Assembly: GCF_008638305.1 (NCBI RefSeq)
Contig: NZ_VTPZ01000004.1
Span: 220,749 to 284,748 of the forward strand
From: Pseudomonas profundi
GTDB taxonomy: Bacteria; Pseudomonadota; Gammaproteobacteria; Pseudomonadales; Pseudomonadaceae
Direction: 5' to 3'
DNA length: 64,000 nucleotides
Part shown: positions 53,191-63,529 of the stretch, piece by piece
How the letters are laid out: every line of letters begins with the position of its first letter
Numbering within the stretch: the stretch's first letter is position 1
Translations under genes and position numbers: made by a program
Notes under the pieces: model-generated
The model's input: only the letters and a program-made list of their open reading frames with translations
Told to the model about the DNA's origin: nothing
Database searches by the model: none

Positions 53191-53217
53191 CGCCCGGTCA
53201 AATGACCGGGCGTTTTT
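53191..53217 (+). terminator. Intrinsic terminator/attenuator between fbpA and fbpB
   Basis: CGCCCGGTCA at 53191-53200 pairs perfectly with TGACCGGGCG at 53203-53212 around an AA loop, followed by TTTTTGTTT. It lies between the binding protein and permease genes, so partial readthrough would give more binding protein than permease. Confidence 0.9.
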
Positions 53218-53242
53218 GTTTCGCACATCTCCTGGAGTGGCT

Positions 53243-54871
53243 GTGCCCCATCGTTCGATTTCCAATATGCCCCGCTGGCGGCTGATCGCCTATGTGTCCG
53301 CCGCGCTGGTCATGATGCCCTTGCTGGTTCTGGTGCTCAGCTGGCAATCCGTTGATCCGGCAATCTGGGGGCACCTGTTGCAGACCCAGATGTTACGTCT
53401 GATCACCAATACGCTGATACTGGTGCTGGGTGTCGGAGTCGGAGTGATTGCTCTGGGGGTGAGTCTGGCCTGGCTGACCAGTCTGTGCGACTTTCCTGGC
53501 AGGCGTCTGTTCGACTGGGCGCTGATGCTGCCCTTTGCCATTCCTGCTTATGTACTGGCGTTCGTCAGTGTGGGGCTGTTCGATTTTTCGGGCCCTTTCC
53601 AGACCCTGCTGCGGGACTGGTTGGGTAACGATTTCCGTTTGTTCTTTTCCATCCGTTCCACAACCGGGGTGGTGCTGGTTCTTACGCTAGTGTTCTATCC
53701 CTACGTCTACATGCTGGCGCGCGGGGCATTCCTGGCGCAGGGGAAGGGGCTCATGGAAGCCTCACGCATCCTCGGCCATACGCCGTGGCAAGGATTCTGG
53801 CGAGTAGCGATACCCATGGCGCGCCCGGCTATTGGCGCGGGCGCAGCGCTGGCAATCATGGAAACCCTGGCGGACTTCGGCGCAGTGTCGGTGTTCAACT
53901 ATGACACCTTCACCACGGCAATCTACAAGACCTGGTATGGCTTTTTCAGTCTGCAGTCAGCTACTCAACTGGCGAGCCTGCTATTGCTCTTTGTGTTCAT
54001 GGCGTTGTTTCTCGAGCGTCGGGCGCAGGGCAGCAGGCGCTTTCCCGGCGTCGACCGGCCAAGGCAGGGCGCGCTGTATCACCTGAAAGGCTATCGGGCC
54101 TGGCTGGCCACCGGTTTTTGTCTGTTGGTGCTGGCACTGGCATTCGTGATCCCGGTTGGCCAGCTGATCTATTGGCTGGTGAATAGCGGCATCCATGATC
54201 TGGATAGCCGCTATTGGGGCGTGATCCGCAATACCCTGATGCTGGGTGCAATGGCGGCGGTAATGACCGTGACGCTGGCTACACTGGTTGTGCTGGCCAG
54301 ACGGTTGCAACCGATACGGCGGGTACGCAGTGCCGTCGCGCTGGCCAACCTCGGCTATGCCTTGCCGGGTTCGGTTCTGGCTGTCGGAATCATGTTTGCC
54401 TTCAGTTTCCTTGATAACAGACTGATCATTCCGGTCAGTCACGCGCTGGGGGTGGAGAATCCATCACAGTTGCTGCTCGGCAGCGTATTTGCTCTGCTGC
54501 TGGCCTATCTGATTCGCTTCATGGCCGTTGCGCATGGGCCTCTGGATACCTCGTTGGCGCGTATTCGCCCATCGCTGCCGGAGGCGGCACAGAGCCTGGG
54601 TCAGACCGGCTGGGCGGTATTCTGGCGTGTCTATCTGCCGCTGCTTCTACCTGGTGCGCTGAGTGCCGCGCTGTTGGTATTTGTGGATGTGCTCAAGGAG
54701 ATGCCCGCTACGCTGCTGATGCGGCCATTCGGTTGGGACACCCTGGCGGTACGGATTTATGGTCTCACCGCTGAAGGTGACTGGCAGCGCGCTTCGCTCC
54801 CGGCGCTGACCCTGGTACTGGCCGGCTTGCTGCCGGTGATTGTGCTGATACGTCGGTCCGGCCGTCGATAG
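53243..54871 (+). CDS. fbpB: Iron(III) ABC transporter permease (fused, FbpB-type)
   Basis: A protein of 542 residues with about twelve membrane segments in two similar halves. Each half carries an EAA-type coupling loop (MEASRILGHTPWQGFWRVAIP, and EAAQSLGQTGWAVFWRVYLP). GTG start at 53243 with GGAG five bases before. It partners the FbpA binding protein. The ATPase gene is not adjacent: the next gene is gcvT. Confidence 0.93.
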   Translation: MPHRSISNMPRWRLIAYVSAALVMMPLLVLVLSWQSVDPAIWGHLLQTQMLRLITNTLILVLGVGVGVIALGVSLAWLTSLCDFPGRRLFDWALMLPFAIPAYVLAFVSVGLFDFSGPFQTLLRDWLGNDFRLFFSIRSTTGVVLVLTLVFYPYVYMLARGAFLAQGKGLMEASRILGHTPWQGFWRVAIPMARPAIGAGAALAIMETLADFGAVSVFNYDTFTTAIYKTWYGFFSLQSATQLASLLLLFVFMALFLERRAQGSRRFPGVDRPRQGALYHLKGYRAWLATGFCLLVLALAFVIPVGQLIYWLVNSGIHDLDSRYWGVIRNTLMLGAMAAVMTVTLATLVVLARRLQPIRRVRSAVALANLGYALPGSVLAVGIMFAFSFLDNRLIIPVSHALGVENPSQLLLGSVFALLLAYLIRFMAVAHGPLDTSLARIRPSLPEAAQSLGQTGWAVFWRVYLPLLLPGALSAALLVFVDVLKEMPATLLMRPFGWDTLAVRIYGLTAEGDWQRASLPALTLVLAGLLPVIVLIRRSGRR

Positions 54872-55092
54872 ACGCCGCCGTTGCGTAGCGGCTTGTGCCT
54901 GCCGGGTGGGATCGCCAGGCAATGGCGACAGACCGCGGCGCATCCAGAGTCTGATGTATGCGGCTTCGCCGCGCCGCGGCGCGCGATCTCCGCCACGCTG
55001 TTGATCGGCGGTGCCGGTCAAGGGCTGCACAGGATGCCCGATTGTGGCTACAATCGCCCCCACTGAACCACCCTTGATTTAAGGAAGACTGA

Positions 55093-56178
55093 ATGGGCTC
55101 GCGCACTCCCCTGTATGATCAGCATGTCGCCGCCGGTGCCAAGATGGTCGACTTTGGTGGCTGGGACATGCCATTGCACTATGGCTCCCAGATCGAAGAA
55201 CACCATTACGTCCGCCGCGATGTGGGTATGTTCGATGTCTCGCACATGACCGTGGTTGATGTGACCGGGACCGAGGCGAAGGGCTACCTTCAGTATCTTC
55301 TGGCGAATGATGTCGGCCGCCTGTCGCTGGCCGGCAAGGCGCTTTACACCGCCATGCTGAATGAGCAGGGCGGTGTCATTGACGACCTGATTGTCTATCT
55401 CATGCAGGACGGTTATCGCCTGGTGGTCAATGCGGCGACACGTGAAAAAGACCTGGCTTGGATGCACAGCCAGGCCGAGGAATTTGCGGTCACGCTGACC
55501 GAGCGTTCTGATCTGGCAATGCTGGCTGTGCAAGGCCCACGGGCCCGTGAAGTGGCGGCCAGCGTGGTCAGCGACACCCGCGGCGCACTGATCAACGACA
55601 TCAAACCCTTTCAGGGGCTGGTCGACGGCGACTGGTTTATTGCCCGCACTGGCTACACCGGCGAAGACGGCCTCGAAATCGTATTGCCTGCTGAGCAGAT
55701 TGCCGAGTTTTGGGAAGCCCTGGTAGCCGCTGGTAGCAAACCATGCGGTCTGGGCGCGCGGGACACGCTGCGTCTGGAAGCCGGGCTCAATCTGTATGGC
55801 TCCGATATGGACGAGAGCGTATCGCCCCTGGCCGCCAACATGACCTGGACTGTTGCCTGGGAACCTGCCGAGCGCGAGTTTATCGGCCGTGAGGCGCTGG
55901 AAGCTCAGCGTGATGCGGGTGATTTGCCGAAACTGGTCGGTCTGGTGTTATCCGAGCGTGCTGTGCTGCGTAGCCATCAGAAGGTGATTGTGAATGGCAT
56001 TGGTGAAGGCGAGATTACCAGCGGCAGCTTCTCCCCTACGCTGGGTGTGTCGATCGCGCTGGCTCGCGTGCCGCGCGCCACAGGCGAGCATGCGAAGGTC
56101 GAAATCCGCGGCAAGCAGCTTGCCGTACGGGTGATCAAGCCGGGCTTCGTACGTAACGGCAAGCCATTATTCGAATAA
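55093..56178 (+). CDS. gcvT: Aminomethyltransferase (glycine cleavage T protein)
   Basis: An enzyme of 361 residues that transfers the methylene unit of glycine to THF. Motifs: [16 protein letters not shown] at the start, [14 protein letters not shown] (folate site), [10 protein letters not shown] and [22 protein letters not shown] lies upstream of ATG 55093. First gene of a gcvT-gcvH-gcvP set. Confidence 0.97.
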   Translation: MGSRTPLYDQHVAAGAKMVDFGGWDMPLHYGSQIEEHHYVRRDVGMFDVSHMTVVDVTGTEAKGYLQYLLANDVGRLSLAGKALYTAMLNEQGGVIDDLIVYLMQDGYRLVVNAATREKDLAWMHSQAEEFAVTLTERSDLAMLAVQGPRAREVAASVVSDTRGALINDIKPFQGLVDGDWFIARTGYTGEDGLEIVLPAEQIAEFWEALVAAGSKPCGLGARDTLRLEAGLNLYGSDMDESVSPLAANMTWTVAWEPAEREFIGREALEAQRDAGDLPKLVGLVLSERAVLRSHQKVIVNGIGEGEITSGSFSPTLGVSIALARVPRATGEHAKVEIRGKQLAVRVIKPGFVRNGKPLFE

Positions 56179-56204
56179 GTTTCACTTTTCTAGAGGACAG
56201 CCCG

Positions 56205-56585
56205 ATGAGCAATATCCCCGCCGAACTGCGTTACGCTGCAAGCCACGAATGGTCCCGCCTGGAAGAAGACGGCACCATCACAGTCGGTATTACCGATCAT
56301 GCTCAGGACCTGTTGGGTGACGTGGTCTTTGTCGAACTGCCTGAAGTTGGCCGCACGGTTACCGCTGGCGAAGAATGCGCAGTGGTCGAATCAGTAAAGG
56401 CCGCGTCGGACATCTACGCGCCTGTCAGCGGTCAAATTATCGCTTTCAACGAAGCGCTGGGCGATACGCCGGAGCTGGTCAACAGCGAGCCTTACGCTGG
56501 CGCATGGTTCTTCAGGATCAAGCCGACTGACACCAGCGAGCTCGATAATCTGATGGACGCAGAGGCGTACGGCGCTTCCATCTGA
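56205..56585 (+). CDS. gcvH: Glycine cleavage H protein
   Basis: The lipoyl carrier of the glycine cleavage complex, 126 residues. The lipoylation lysine is Lys65 in [31 protein letters not shown] at the start and the [10 protein letters not shown] block are diagnostic. A standard H protein length. It lies 26 bases after gcvT. Confidence 0.98.
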   Translation: MSNIPAELRYAASHEWSRLEEDGTITVGITDHAQDLLGDVVFVELPEVGRTVTAGEECAVVESVKAASDIYAPVSGQIIAFNEALGDTPELVNSEPYAGAWFFRIKPTDTSELDNLMDAEAYGASI

Positions 56586-56893
56586 ATTGGTTGATGCGGC
56601 CAGACCGGTATCGGGACTACAAGCAGGTTCCGAATATCGGCTGGCTGCGTTGGGTAGCGCTTCAGCCGGGCAATTGCCGGGCTGAAGCGCTGACTGATCG
56701 CATGGAGCAGGCTTGATTGACCAGGCCGGCCAGCAAGATTCCAGTGTTCAGCAGATGCGACTCGGCGCAATCGCCCCGCAGTTTCGCGCAATTCTGCGGG
56801 TGACAGCTCCAGGCCCCTCTGCCACCAACGCGTTTCCCGTGCGTGGTCCCATTCCCTATGCACGACCGTTTCCTATCTTCAACAGGTAACCCC
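56586..56893. other. 308-base spacer between gcvH and gcvP with a long hairpin
   Basis: No gene found. The main feature is a hairpin at 56656-56691: AGCGCTTCAGCC pairs with GGCTGAAGCGCT, and the inner GGCAATTGCC is self-complementary, with a single G-G mismatch between. No T-run follows. It could be a terminator or processing site that makes gcvTH and gcvP separate units. Confidence 0.6.
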
Positions 56894-59779
56894 ATGAGCA
56901 ATGCACCAAGCCTTACCGATCTGGAACAGACAGACGACTTCATCCGCCGCCATATTGGCCCTGATGCGGCTGAACAGCAGGCGATGCTGGAGACGCTGGA
57001 CGTCGCGTCACTGGACGAGCTGATTAGCCAGACGGTACCTGGAAGCATTTTGCGGAAAGAGCCGTTGGATATGGCGGGCCCGCGTAGCGAGGCCGAAGTG
57101 CTGACTTACCTGAAAGGTGTGGCCAGCCGCAACGAGGTGTTCACCTCGTGTATTGGCATGGGGTATCACGGGACACTGCTACCCAATGTGATCCTGCGCA
57201 ACGTGCTGGAAAATCCCGGCTGGTATACCGCCTACACACCCTACCAGCCCGAAATCGCCCAGGGTCGTCTGGAAGCCCTGTTGAACTTCCAGCAATTGAC
57301 TATAGATCTGACCGGTATGGAACTGGCCAGTGCGTCGCTGCTGGATGAAGCCACCGCTGCGGCCGAAGCCATGGCGCTGGCCAAGCGGGTTGCCAAGAAC
57401 AAGAGCAACCTGTTCTTCGTTGATCATGACTGCCACCCGCAGGTTATCTCCGTGGTGCGCACCCGTGCCGAAGCATTCGGCTTCGAGCTGGCGGTGGATG
57501 ACGTCGCCAATCTCGATCAGTACGAAGTGTTCGGCGCGCTGTTCCAGTACCCCAATACCTGGGGCGAGATCAATGACCTCAAGCCGCTGATTGATGCCGT
57601 GCATGCTCAAAAGGCATTGGCCTGCGTCTCAGCCGACCTGCTCAGTCTGGTATTGCTGACGCCTCCCGGAGAGCTTGGCGCTGACGTTGTGTTCGGCTCG
57701 GCCCAGCGTTTCGGCGTGCCCATGGGGTATGGCGGACCGCACGCCGCCTTCTTTGCCACGCGTGATACGTTCAAACGCGCAATGCCTGGCCGGATTATCG
57801 GCGTTTCGGTCGATACCCGTGGCAACCGGGCGTTGCGCATGGCGTTGCAGACGCGCGAGCAGCATATCCGCCGCGAGAAGGCCAACTCCAATATCTGTAC
57901 CGCGCAGGTTCTGCTGGCCAACATCGCCAGCTTCTATGCGGTTTACCACGGCCCGGAGGGGCTCAAGACCATTGCCGAGCGGGTTCAGCGCCTCACTGCC
58001 ATTCTTGCAACCGGTCTGGAAGCCAAGGGCATCCAGCGCGCCAATTCGCATTTCTTCGACACGCTGACGCTCAAGGTGCCTGGCAAGGCCAGGGAAATTG
58101 TCGAGCGTGCTCGCCAGGCGCGCATCAATCTGCGGATGATCGACGCCGATTCGCTGGGCGTCAGCCTGGACGAATCCAGCACCCGGCAAACGGTTGAGAA
58201 ACTGCTGGCGGTGTTCGCCAGTGACGGTGAGGCAGTTGATGTCGCCGCGCTGGATGCCCAGGTAATAAACAGCGAGGTGGGCATTCCGGCGGCGTTGCGC
58301 AGGCAGTCAGCCTTCCTCACGCATCCGGTGTTCAACAGCTACCACTCCGAAACGGAAATGCTGCGCTACATCAAGTCGCTGGAGAACAGGGACCTGGCGC
58401 TGAATCACTCAATGATTCCGTTGGGTTCATGCACCATGAAACTCAACGCTACGGCGGAGATGATCCCGATCACCTGGCCCGAGTTTGCTCAGTTGCATCC
58501 CTTCGCTCCGTTGGCGCAGGCCGAAGGCTACCGGGTGATGCTCGACGAGCTGGAAGAAATGCTGCGCGCGATCACCGGGTTCGATGCAATCAGCATGCAG
58601 CCCAATTCCGGGGCTCAGGGCGAATACGCCGGCCTGCTGGCGATCCGCAAGTTCCATGAAGCCAACGGCGAAGAACACCGCAACATCTGTCTGATTCCGA
58701 CATCCGCCCACGGTACCAATCCGGCATCGGCAATGATGGCGAGCATGCGCGTGGTGCTGGTCGCCTGCGATGACCAGGGCAATGTCGACATCGAAGACCT
58801 GCGGCAGAAGGCTGCGGATAATGCCGACAATCTGTCCTGTCTGATGATTACCTATCCATCTACCCATGGGGTCTATGAAGAAGGCATCGGCGAGATATGC
58901 CGGATCATCCACAAGCATGGCGGCCAGGTATATATGGACGGCGCCAACCTGAATGCTCAGGTCGGCCTGACGCGGCCGGCGGATATCGGTGCAGACGTAT
59001 CGCATATGAACCTGCACAAGACCTTCTGCATTCCCCACGGTGGCGGCGGGCCCGGCATGGGGCCGATCGGCGTGAAGGCGCACCTGGCACCCTACGTAGC
59101 GAACCATCCCGTCGTGCCATTGGAAGGGCCCGATCCGAGCAATGGCGCAGTGAGTGCGGCACCCTGGGGCAGCGCAAGCATCCTGCCGATCAGCTGGACC
59201 TACATCGCGCTGATGGGTGCGCAGGGATTGCGTAGCGCGACCCAGACGGCGATTCTCAATGCCAATTATCTGGCCAAGCGCCTGGGCGAAGCCTATCCGG
59301 TGCTTTACAGCGGTCGTAACGGGCGCGTTGCGCATGAATGCATCATCGACATTCGCCCGCTCAAGGCGGCTTCCGGTATCACCGAGGAAGACGTTGCCAA
59401 GCGCTTGATGGATTTCGGCTTTCATGCGCCGACCATGTCCTTCCCGGTAGCGGGCACGCTGATGATCGAGCCGACCGAAAGTGAGTCCAAGGCCGAGCTG
59501 GATCGTTTCATCGATGCAATGCTGACCATTCGCAGTGAGATCAGCCGCGTGGAAAAGGGCGAGTGGAGTGCCGAAGATAATCCGCTGCACAACGCACCGC
59601 ACACGCTGGCGGACATCACCGGCACATGGGAGCGAAGCTATTCAGTTGAACAGGCTGTGTTCCCGCGGCCCTGGGTGGCGGCGAACAAGTTCTGGCCCAG
59701 CGTGAATCGTATCGACAACGTATACGGTGATCGCAATCTGTTCTGCGCCTGCCCGCCGATCGAGGCCTACGAAGACTGA
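56894..59779 (+). CDS. gcvP: Glycine dehydrogenase (glycine cleavage P protein)
   Basis: A PLP enzyme of 961 residues that decarboxylates glycine and loads the aminomethyl group onto GcvH. The N-terminal half begins with [18 protein letters not shown], and the PLP lysine is Lys709 in [16 protein letters not shown]. Length fits the fused alpha2-type P protein. ATG 56894; an earlier in-frame start at 56843 lies in the spacer and lacks conservation. Confidence 0.98.
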   Translation: MSNAPSLTDLEQTDDFIRRHIGPDAAEQQAMLETLDVASLDELISQTVPGSILRKEPLDMAGPRSEAEVLTYLKGVASRNEVFTSCIGMGYHGTLLPNVILRNVLENPGWYTAYTPYQPEIAQGRLEALLNFQQLTIDLTGMELASASLLDEATAAAEAMALAKRVAKNKSNLFFVDHDCHPQVISVVRTRAEAFGFELAVDDVANLDQYEVFGALFQYPNTWGEINDLKPLIDAVHAQKALACVSADLLSLVLLTPPGELGADVVFGSAQRFGVPMGYGGPHAAFFATRDTFKRAMPGRIIGVSVDTRGNRALRMALQTREQHIRREKANSNICTAQVLLANIASFYAVYHGPEGLKTIAERVQRLTAILATGLEAKGIQRANSHFFDTLTLKVPGKAREIVERARQARINLRMIDADSLGVSLDESSTRQTVEKLLAVFASDGEAVDVAALDAQVINSEVGIPAALRRQSAFLTHPVFNSYHSETEMLRYIKSLENRDLALNHSMIPLGSCTMKLNATAEMIPITWPEFAQLHPFAPLAQAEGYRVMLDELEEMLRAITGFDAISMQPNSGAQGEYAGLLAIRKFHEANGEEHRNICLIPTSAHGTNPASAMMASMRVVLVACDDQGNVDIEDLRQKAADNADNLSCLMITYPSTHGVYEEGIGEICRIIHKHGGQVYMDGANLNAQVGLTRPADIGADVSHMNLHKTFCIPHGGGGPGMGPIGVKAHLAPYVANHPVVPLEGPDPSNGAVSAAPWGSASILPISWTYIALMGAQGLRSATQTAILNANYLAKRLGEAYPVLYSGRNGRVAHECIIDIRPLKAASGITEEDVAKRLMDFGFHAPTMSFPVAGTLMIEPTESESKAELDRFIDAMLTIRSEISRVEKGEWSAEDNPLHNAPHTLADITGTWERSYSVEQAVFPRPWVAANKFWPSVNRIDNVYGDRNLFCACPPIEAYED

Positions 59780-59885
59780 ACCCATTCTTCCCGCGGCTAG
59801 CGCGCGGGAATGTTGGTCTTCCCCGGGGTGGCGTGCGGCTCGGGCCGCGTTCGGACGCGCCGACAGGCCTGGCCGTCGAAAGCTT

Positions 59886-59915
59886 GGCGTAGAGCGGGCG
59901 CTCTACACCCCTAGG
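59886..59915. repeat. Short interspersed hairpin repeat, copy 2
   Basis: GGCGTAGAGCGGGCGCTCTA followed by CACCCCTAGG is a GTAGAGC/GCTCTAC hairpin unit, clearly related to the unit after ilvA at 45222-45253. The spacer between gcvP and mgtE holds nothing else recognisable. Confidence 0.6.
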
Positions 59916-60013
59916 TAGCGAGCTTGCATCAGCAATTGCAGCCGCTGCGACCGCCGGTTGGCATGGTATTGTTGTGCTTCCGCCGTTCCATGTATGACTC
60001 GAGCTCCGCTGCC

Positions 60014-61636
60014 ATGACCGAAACGCCGCCTGAAATTACCCCGACCGAGTTTGATGGCATCTACACCGCTCTGGCCGAAGGCAAGCGCAAGAAGCTGCGT
60101 AAGCTGCTGCGTGATATTCATCCGGCCAAGATCGCCAGTCTGCTCGAAGTGCTTCCGCCAGCTGATCGGCACGCGGTGTGGCAGCAGGTCTCGGATGAAA
60201 ACGAGGCAGCCATTCTTGGTCACCTCGGGCCGCAGCTCGCATTGGAGCTGCAGCGTGAACCGCATTTTGATGAGCTCGAGCAGGTGCTGCAACAGGACAA
60301 GGTCGAGTCCACCCAGATAGGCCGCGTGCGGGAAGCGCTGGAAGCCGGCAAATTCAAGCGCGTCGGCAAAGTCTTTCGTGATATGCATCCGGCCAAGGCC
60401 GCTGGCCTGTTGGAGGCGCTGCCACCGCCGGAACGTAGTGCCGTCTGGGAAATGCTGGATAGTGAGCGCGCCGGCAAGATCCTGGTCCAGCTGCATGAGG
60501 AAGTACGCGCCAGGCTGGCGCTGGAAATGGGCGAGGACGAGCTGATTGCGTCCGTTCGCAAGCTCGACCTGGATGACCTGGTGGACCTGATCCAGGCGCT
60601 ACCGCATGGCCGTGGCCGCCGCCTGCTGTTGTCGATGGACGAGCGCAAGCGCAAACAGCTGGTATCGATGTTGTCCTATCCGGAGGAGTCGGCCGGCGGT
60701 CTGATGAACATCGACCATATCGCCGTGCGCGCCGATGTACAGATCAGCTCGATCCAGCGTTATCTGCGCCTGCTCGAGGATCTGCCGGACCATACCGACA
60801 AGTTGATGGTCGTCGATCGTAACAATCACTATCTCGGCGTACTGCGCCTGAGCCGTCTGGTCACCAGTGCGCCGGAGGCCAAGGTTCGCGAAGTCATGGA
60901 CGAAGATTTCGAAGCGCTGAATGTGCAGATGTCGAGCCAGGACGTTGCGCGGCGATTCGAGGACCTGGACATGCTCTCGGTGGCCGTCGTGGACGAACAG
61001 GGCAGCCTGCTCGGGCGCATCACCGTGGATGACGTGATGGACATCATCCGCGAGCACTCTGAGCGAGCATTGATGAACATGGCAGGTCTGAATGACGAGA
61101 CCGATATGTTCGCCCCGGTGCTGACCAGTACCCGCCGGCGCTCCGTGTGGCTGGCAATCAATCTGGCAACCGCCTTCCTTGCGGCCTGGGTGATTGGACA
61201 GTTTCAGGGCACGCTTGAACAGATCGTCGCATTGGCAGTGTTGATGCCGATCGTCGCCAGTATGGGCGGGATTGCCGGCAGCCAGACGCTGACGCTGGTG
61301 ATTCGCGGCCTGGCGCTGGGGCAAGTGGAGGGCGGCAATGCCAAGGTGCTACTTGGCAAGGAAATGGGCATCGGCCTGCTTAACGGTCTGATCTGGGCGG
61401 TGGTGGTCGCCGCGTTGGCTTATGTCTGGTTTGGCAGTCTGCAGATTGGCGGCATTATCGGTGCGGCGGTCCTGCTCAACCTGCTCTGCGCAGCGCTGGC
61501 TGGGCTCGCTATTCCGCTGATTCTGCAGCGCTTCGGTATCGATCCGGCGCTGGCCGGCAGCGTTATTCTCACCACGGTGACTGATGTTGTCGGCTTCTTT
61601 GCCTTTCTCGGTCTGGCCACGCTGCTGTTGCTGTAA
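60014..61636 (+). CDS. mgtE: Magnesium channel MgtE with duplicated N domain
   Basis: A protein of 540 residues, ATG 60014. The order is: two related N-domain units (about 16-80 and 105-171, both with the HPAK..LLE.LPP..R.AVW pattern), a pair of CBS domains (TDKLMVVDRNNHYLGVLRL and LSVAVVDEQGSLLGRITVDDVMDII), and five C-terminal membrane segments (PIVASMGGIAGSQTLTLVIRGLALG has the conserved Mg-pore residues). Usual MgtE is about 450-480 residues with one N domain, so the length increase comes from the duplication. It imports Mg2+ by a channel that closes when the cytoplasmic domains bind Mg2+. Confidence 0.93.
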   Translation: MTETPPEITPTEFDGIYTALAEGKRKKLRKLLRDIHPAKIASLLEVLPPADRHAVWQQVSDENEAAILGHLGPQLALELQREPHFDELEQVLQQDKVESTQIGRVREALEAGKFKRVGKVFRDMHPAKAAGLLEALPPPERSAVWEMLDSERAGKILVQLHEEVRARLALEMGEDELIASVRKLDLDDLVDLIQALPHGRGRRLLLSMDERKRKQLVSMLSYPEESAGGLMNIDHIAVRADVQISSIQRYLRLLEDLPDHTDKLMVVDRNNHYLGVLRLSRLVTSAPEAKVREVMDEDFEALNVQMSSQDVARRFEDLDMLSVAVVDEQGSLLGRITVDDVMDIIREHSERALMNMAGLNDETDMFAPVLTSTRRRSVWLAINLATAFLAAWVIGQFQGTLEQIVALAVLMPIVASMGGIAGSQTLTLVIRGLALGQVEGGNAKVLLGKEMGIGLLNGLIWAVVVAALAYVWFGSLQIGGIIGAAVLLNLLCAALAGLAIPLILQRFGIDPALAGSVILTTVTDVVGFFAFLGLATLLLL

Positions 61637-61704
61637 CCCAACTGTTTGTCGATGGCCGTCAGGGCCTCCTGTAAGATCGAACGATCCCACAATCGGAGGC
61701 CCTC

Positions 61705-62415
61705 ATGTCTGAACTACCTGCCTTGAATGACGATCTGCTCCCACCACCCGACACTGACCGGCTTGGCGGCCCCCTGCAGACCGACGCTCCCCCACGAATC
61801 CTGTTGCTGTACGGCTCCACCCGGGAGCGCTCCTTCAGCCGATTGCTGGTCCTTGAGGCTGAACGGCTGCTCCAGCGACTCGGGGCCGATACCCGGGTCT
61901 TCGATCCGTCCGGCCTGCCACTGCCAGATGATGCGCCTGTAGACCATCCCAAGGTGCAGGAACTGCGCGATCTGATGCAATGGTCCGAAGGACAGGTGTG
62001 GTGCTCACCTGAACGCCACGGGGCCATGACGGCGGTGTTCAAGGCGCAGATCGACTGGGTTCCGCTGTCTCTCGGCGCAGTGCGACCGACGCAGGGCAAG
62101 ACGCTGGCTGTGATGCAGGTCAGTGGTGGTTCGCAATCTTTCAATGCAGTGAATCAGATGCGTGTGCTTGGGCGCTGGATGCGCATGGTGGTCATCCCCA
62201 ATCAGTCCTCGGTGCCCAAGGCCTTCATGGAATTTGACGAGGCGGATCGTATGCAGCCTTCGGCCTATTATGATCGAGTGGTGGATGTCATGGAGGAACT
62301 GATGAAGTTCACACTGTTGCTCCGCGGCAAGAGCGACTTCCTGGTGGACCGCTATTCCGAGCGCAAGGAGTCGGCCGAAGAACTTTCCCGACGGGTAAAT
62401 CAACGTAATATCTGA
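61705..62415 (+). CDS. arsH: ArsH-type organoarsenical oxidase (flavoprotein)
   Basis: A protein of 236 residues in the NADPH-dependent FMN reductase family. [20 protein letters not shown] holds the FMN phosphate motif and [23 protein letters not shown] is the ArsH signature. It oxidises trivalent methylated arsenicals to less toxic pentavalent forms. It is followed at 68 bases by a GAPDH gene. Confidence 0.93.
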   Translation: MSELPALNDDLLPPPDTDRLGGPLQTDAPPRILLLYGSTRERSFSRLLVLEAERLLQRLGADTRVFDPSGLPLPDDAPVDHPKVQELRDLMQWSEGQVWCSPERHGAMTAVFKAQIDWVPLSLGAVRPTQGKTLAVMQVSGGSQSFNAVNQMRVLGRWMRMVVIPNQSSVPKAFMEFDEADRMQPSAYYDRVVDVMEELMKFTLLLRGKSDFLVDRYSERKESAEELSRRVNQRNI

Positions 62416-62483
62416 CCCGGTCCATACTTGCTGATGAGGCCCGCCGCCTGGTGGGCCGACTGAATCTTTTTCAGGGGGCAAGT

Positions 62484-63488
62484 ATGACCATCAAGGTAGG
62501 CATAAACGGTTTCGGCCGTATCGGCAAACTGGCGGTTCGTGTTGCATGGGACTGGCCGGATGTTGAGTTTGTGCAGATCAACGATCCGTCCGGCGACGCT
62601 GCGACCCACGCTCATCTGCTCAATTTTGATTCCATACATGGCCGCTGGCAGCATGAAGCCGGAGCGCAGGCCGCTGGCCTGGCTATTGGTGGCAGGGAAG
62701 TAAGGCTGACCGCCAACCGCGCGATTGCGGATACCGACTGGTCCGGCTGCGATGTGGTGATCGAATCCAGCGGTGTGAACAAGAAAATGTCAGCGTTGCA
62801 GGGCTATCTGGAGCAGGGCGTCAGGCGCGTCGTCGTCAGCGCGCCGGTGAAGGATGAAGGGGCCTTGAACATCGTCCTGGGTGTAAACGAGCATCTTTTT
62901 GACCCCGCGCAGCACCGCGTGGTGAGTGCAGCTTCCTGCACTACCAATTGCCTGGCGCCGGTGGTCAAGGTTTTGCACGAGCAGCTCGGCATACGCCACG
63001 GCTCGATCACCACCATTCACGGGCCGACCAATAGTCAGGGTGTGCTCGACAGGCCGCACAAGGACATACGCCGGGCCCGCGCGGCCGGCTTGAGCCTGAT
63101 ACCGACGAGTACCGGGTCGGCAGCGGCCATCGCTGAGATATTTCCCGAGCTGAAGGGCAAGCTCAACGGTCAGGCCGTACGCGTGCCAATCGCCAATGCA
63201 TCGCTTACCGACTGTGTGTTCGAGATGGAAGGGTCCACCACCGTCGAGCAGGTGAATGGCTGGTTCAAAGAGGCTGCCGCGGGTGAGCTGAAAGGGATTC
63301 TCGGTTATGAAGAGCGCCCGCTGGTCTCCATCGACTACCGGACCGACCCGCGTTCCTCGATCGTCGATGCGCTGTCGACCATGGTGATCAACGGCACCCA
63401 GGTGAAAGTCTATGCCTGGTATGACAATGAGTGGGGCTATGCCAACCGCACCATGGAGCTGGCACGGCTGGTCGGCAGTGCAGACTGA
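62484..63488 (+). CDS. Glyceraldehyde-3-phosphate dehydrogenase, arsenic-linked type
   Basis: An enzyme of 334 residues. [14 protein letters not shown] is the NAD-binding loop, [13 protein letters not shown] has the catalytic Cys152, and IHGPTNSQG and [11 protein letters not shown] are further conserved blocks. Its place after arsH resembles arsenic operons in which a dedicated GAPDH makes 1-arseno-3-phosphoglycerate for export by ArsJ. No ArsJ is visible: the next gene is on the other strand. A housekeeping role is also possible. Confidence 0.9.
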   Translation: MTIKVGINGFGRIGKLAVRVAWDWPDVEFVQINDPSGDAATHAHLLNFDSIHGRWQHEAGAQAAGLAIGGREVRLTANRAIADTDWSGCDVVIESSGVNKKMSALQGYLEQGVRRVVVSAPVKDEGALNIVLGVNEHLFDPAQHRVVSAASCTTNCLAPVVKVLHEQLGIRHGSITTIHGPTNSQGVLDRPHKDIRRARAAGLSLIPTSTGSAAAIAEIFPELKGKLNGQAVRVPIANASLTDCVFEMEGSTTVEQVNGWFKEAAAGELKGILGYEERPLVSIDYRTDPRSSIVDALSTMVINGTQVKVYAWYDNEWGYANRTMELARLVGSAD

Positions 63489-63529
63489 TTGGTTTTATTG
63501 CAGCCTGGCCGGGGGGGTGGGCAGGACGC

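Noticed and set aside
54872-55092. Possible glycine riboswitch before gcvT
   Set aside because: The conserved glycine-riboswitch blocks were not found. A TACAAT near 55047 is probably the -10 element of the promoter.
58427-59602. Long open frame on the minus strand opposite gcvP
   Set aside because: Antisense shadow of a strongly conserved gene; no domain or ribosome site.
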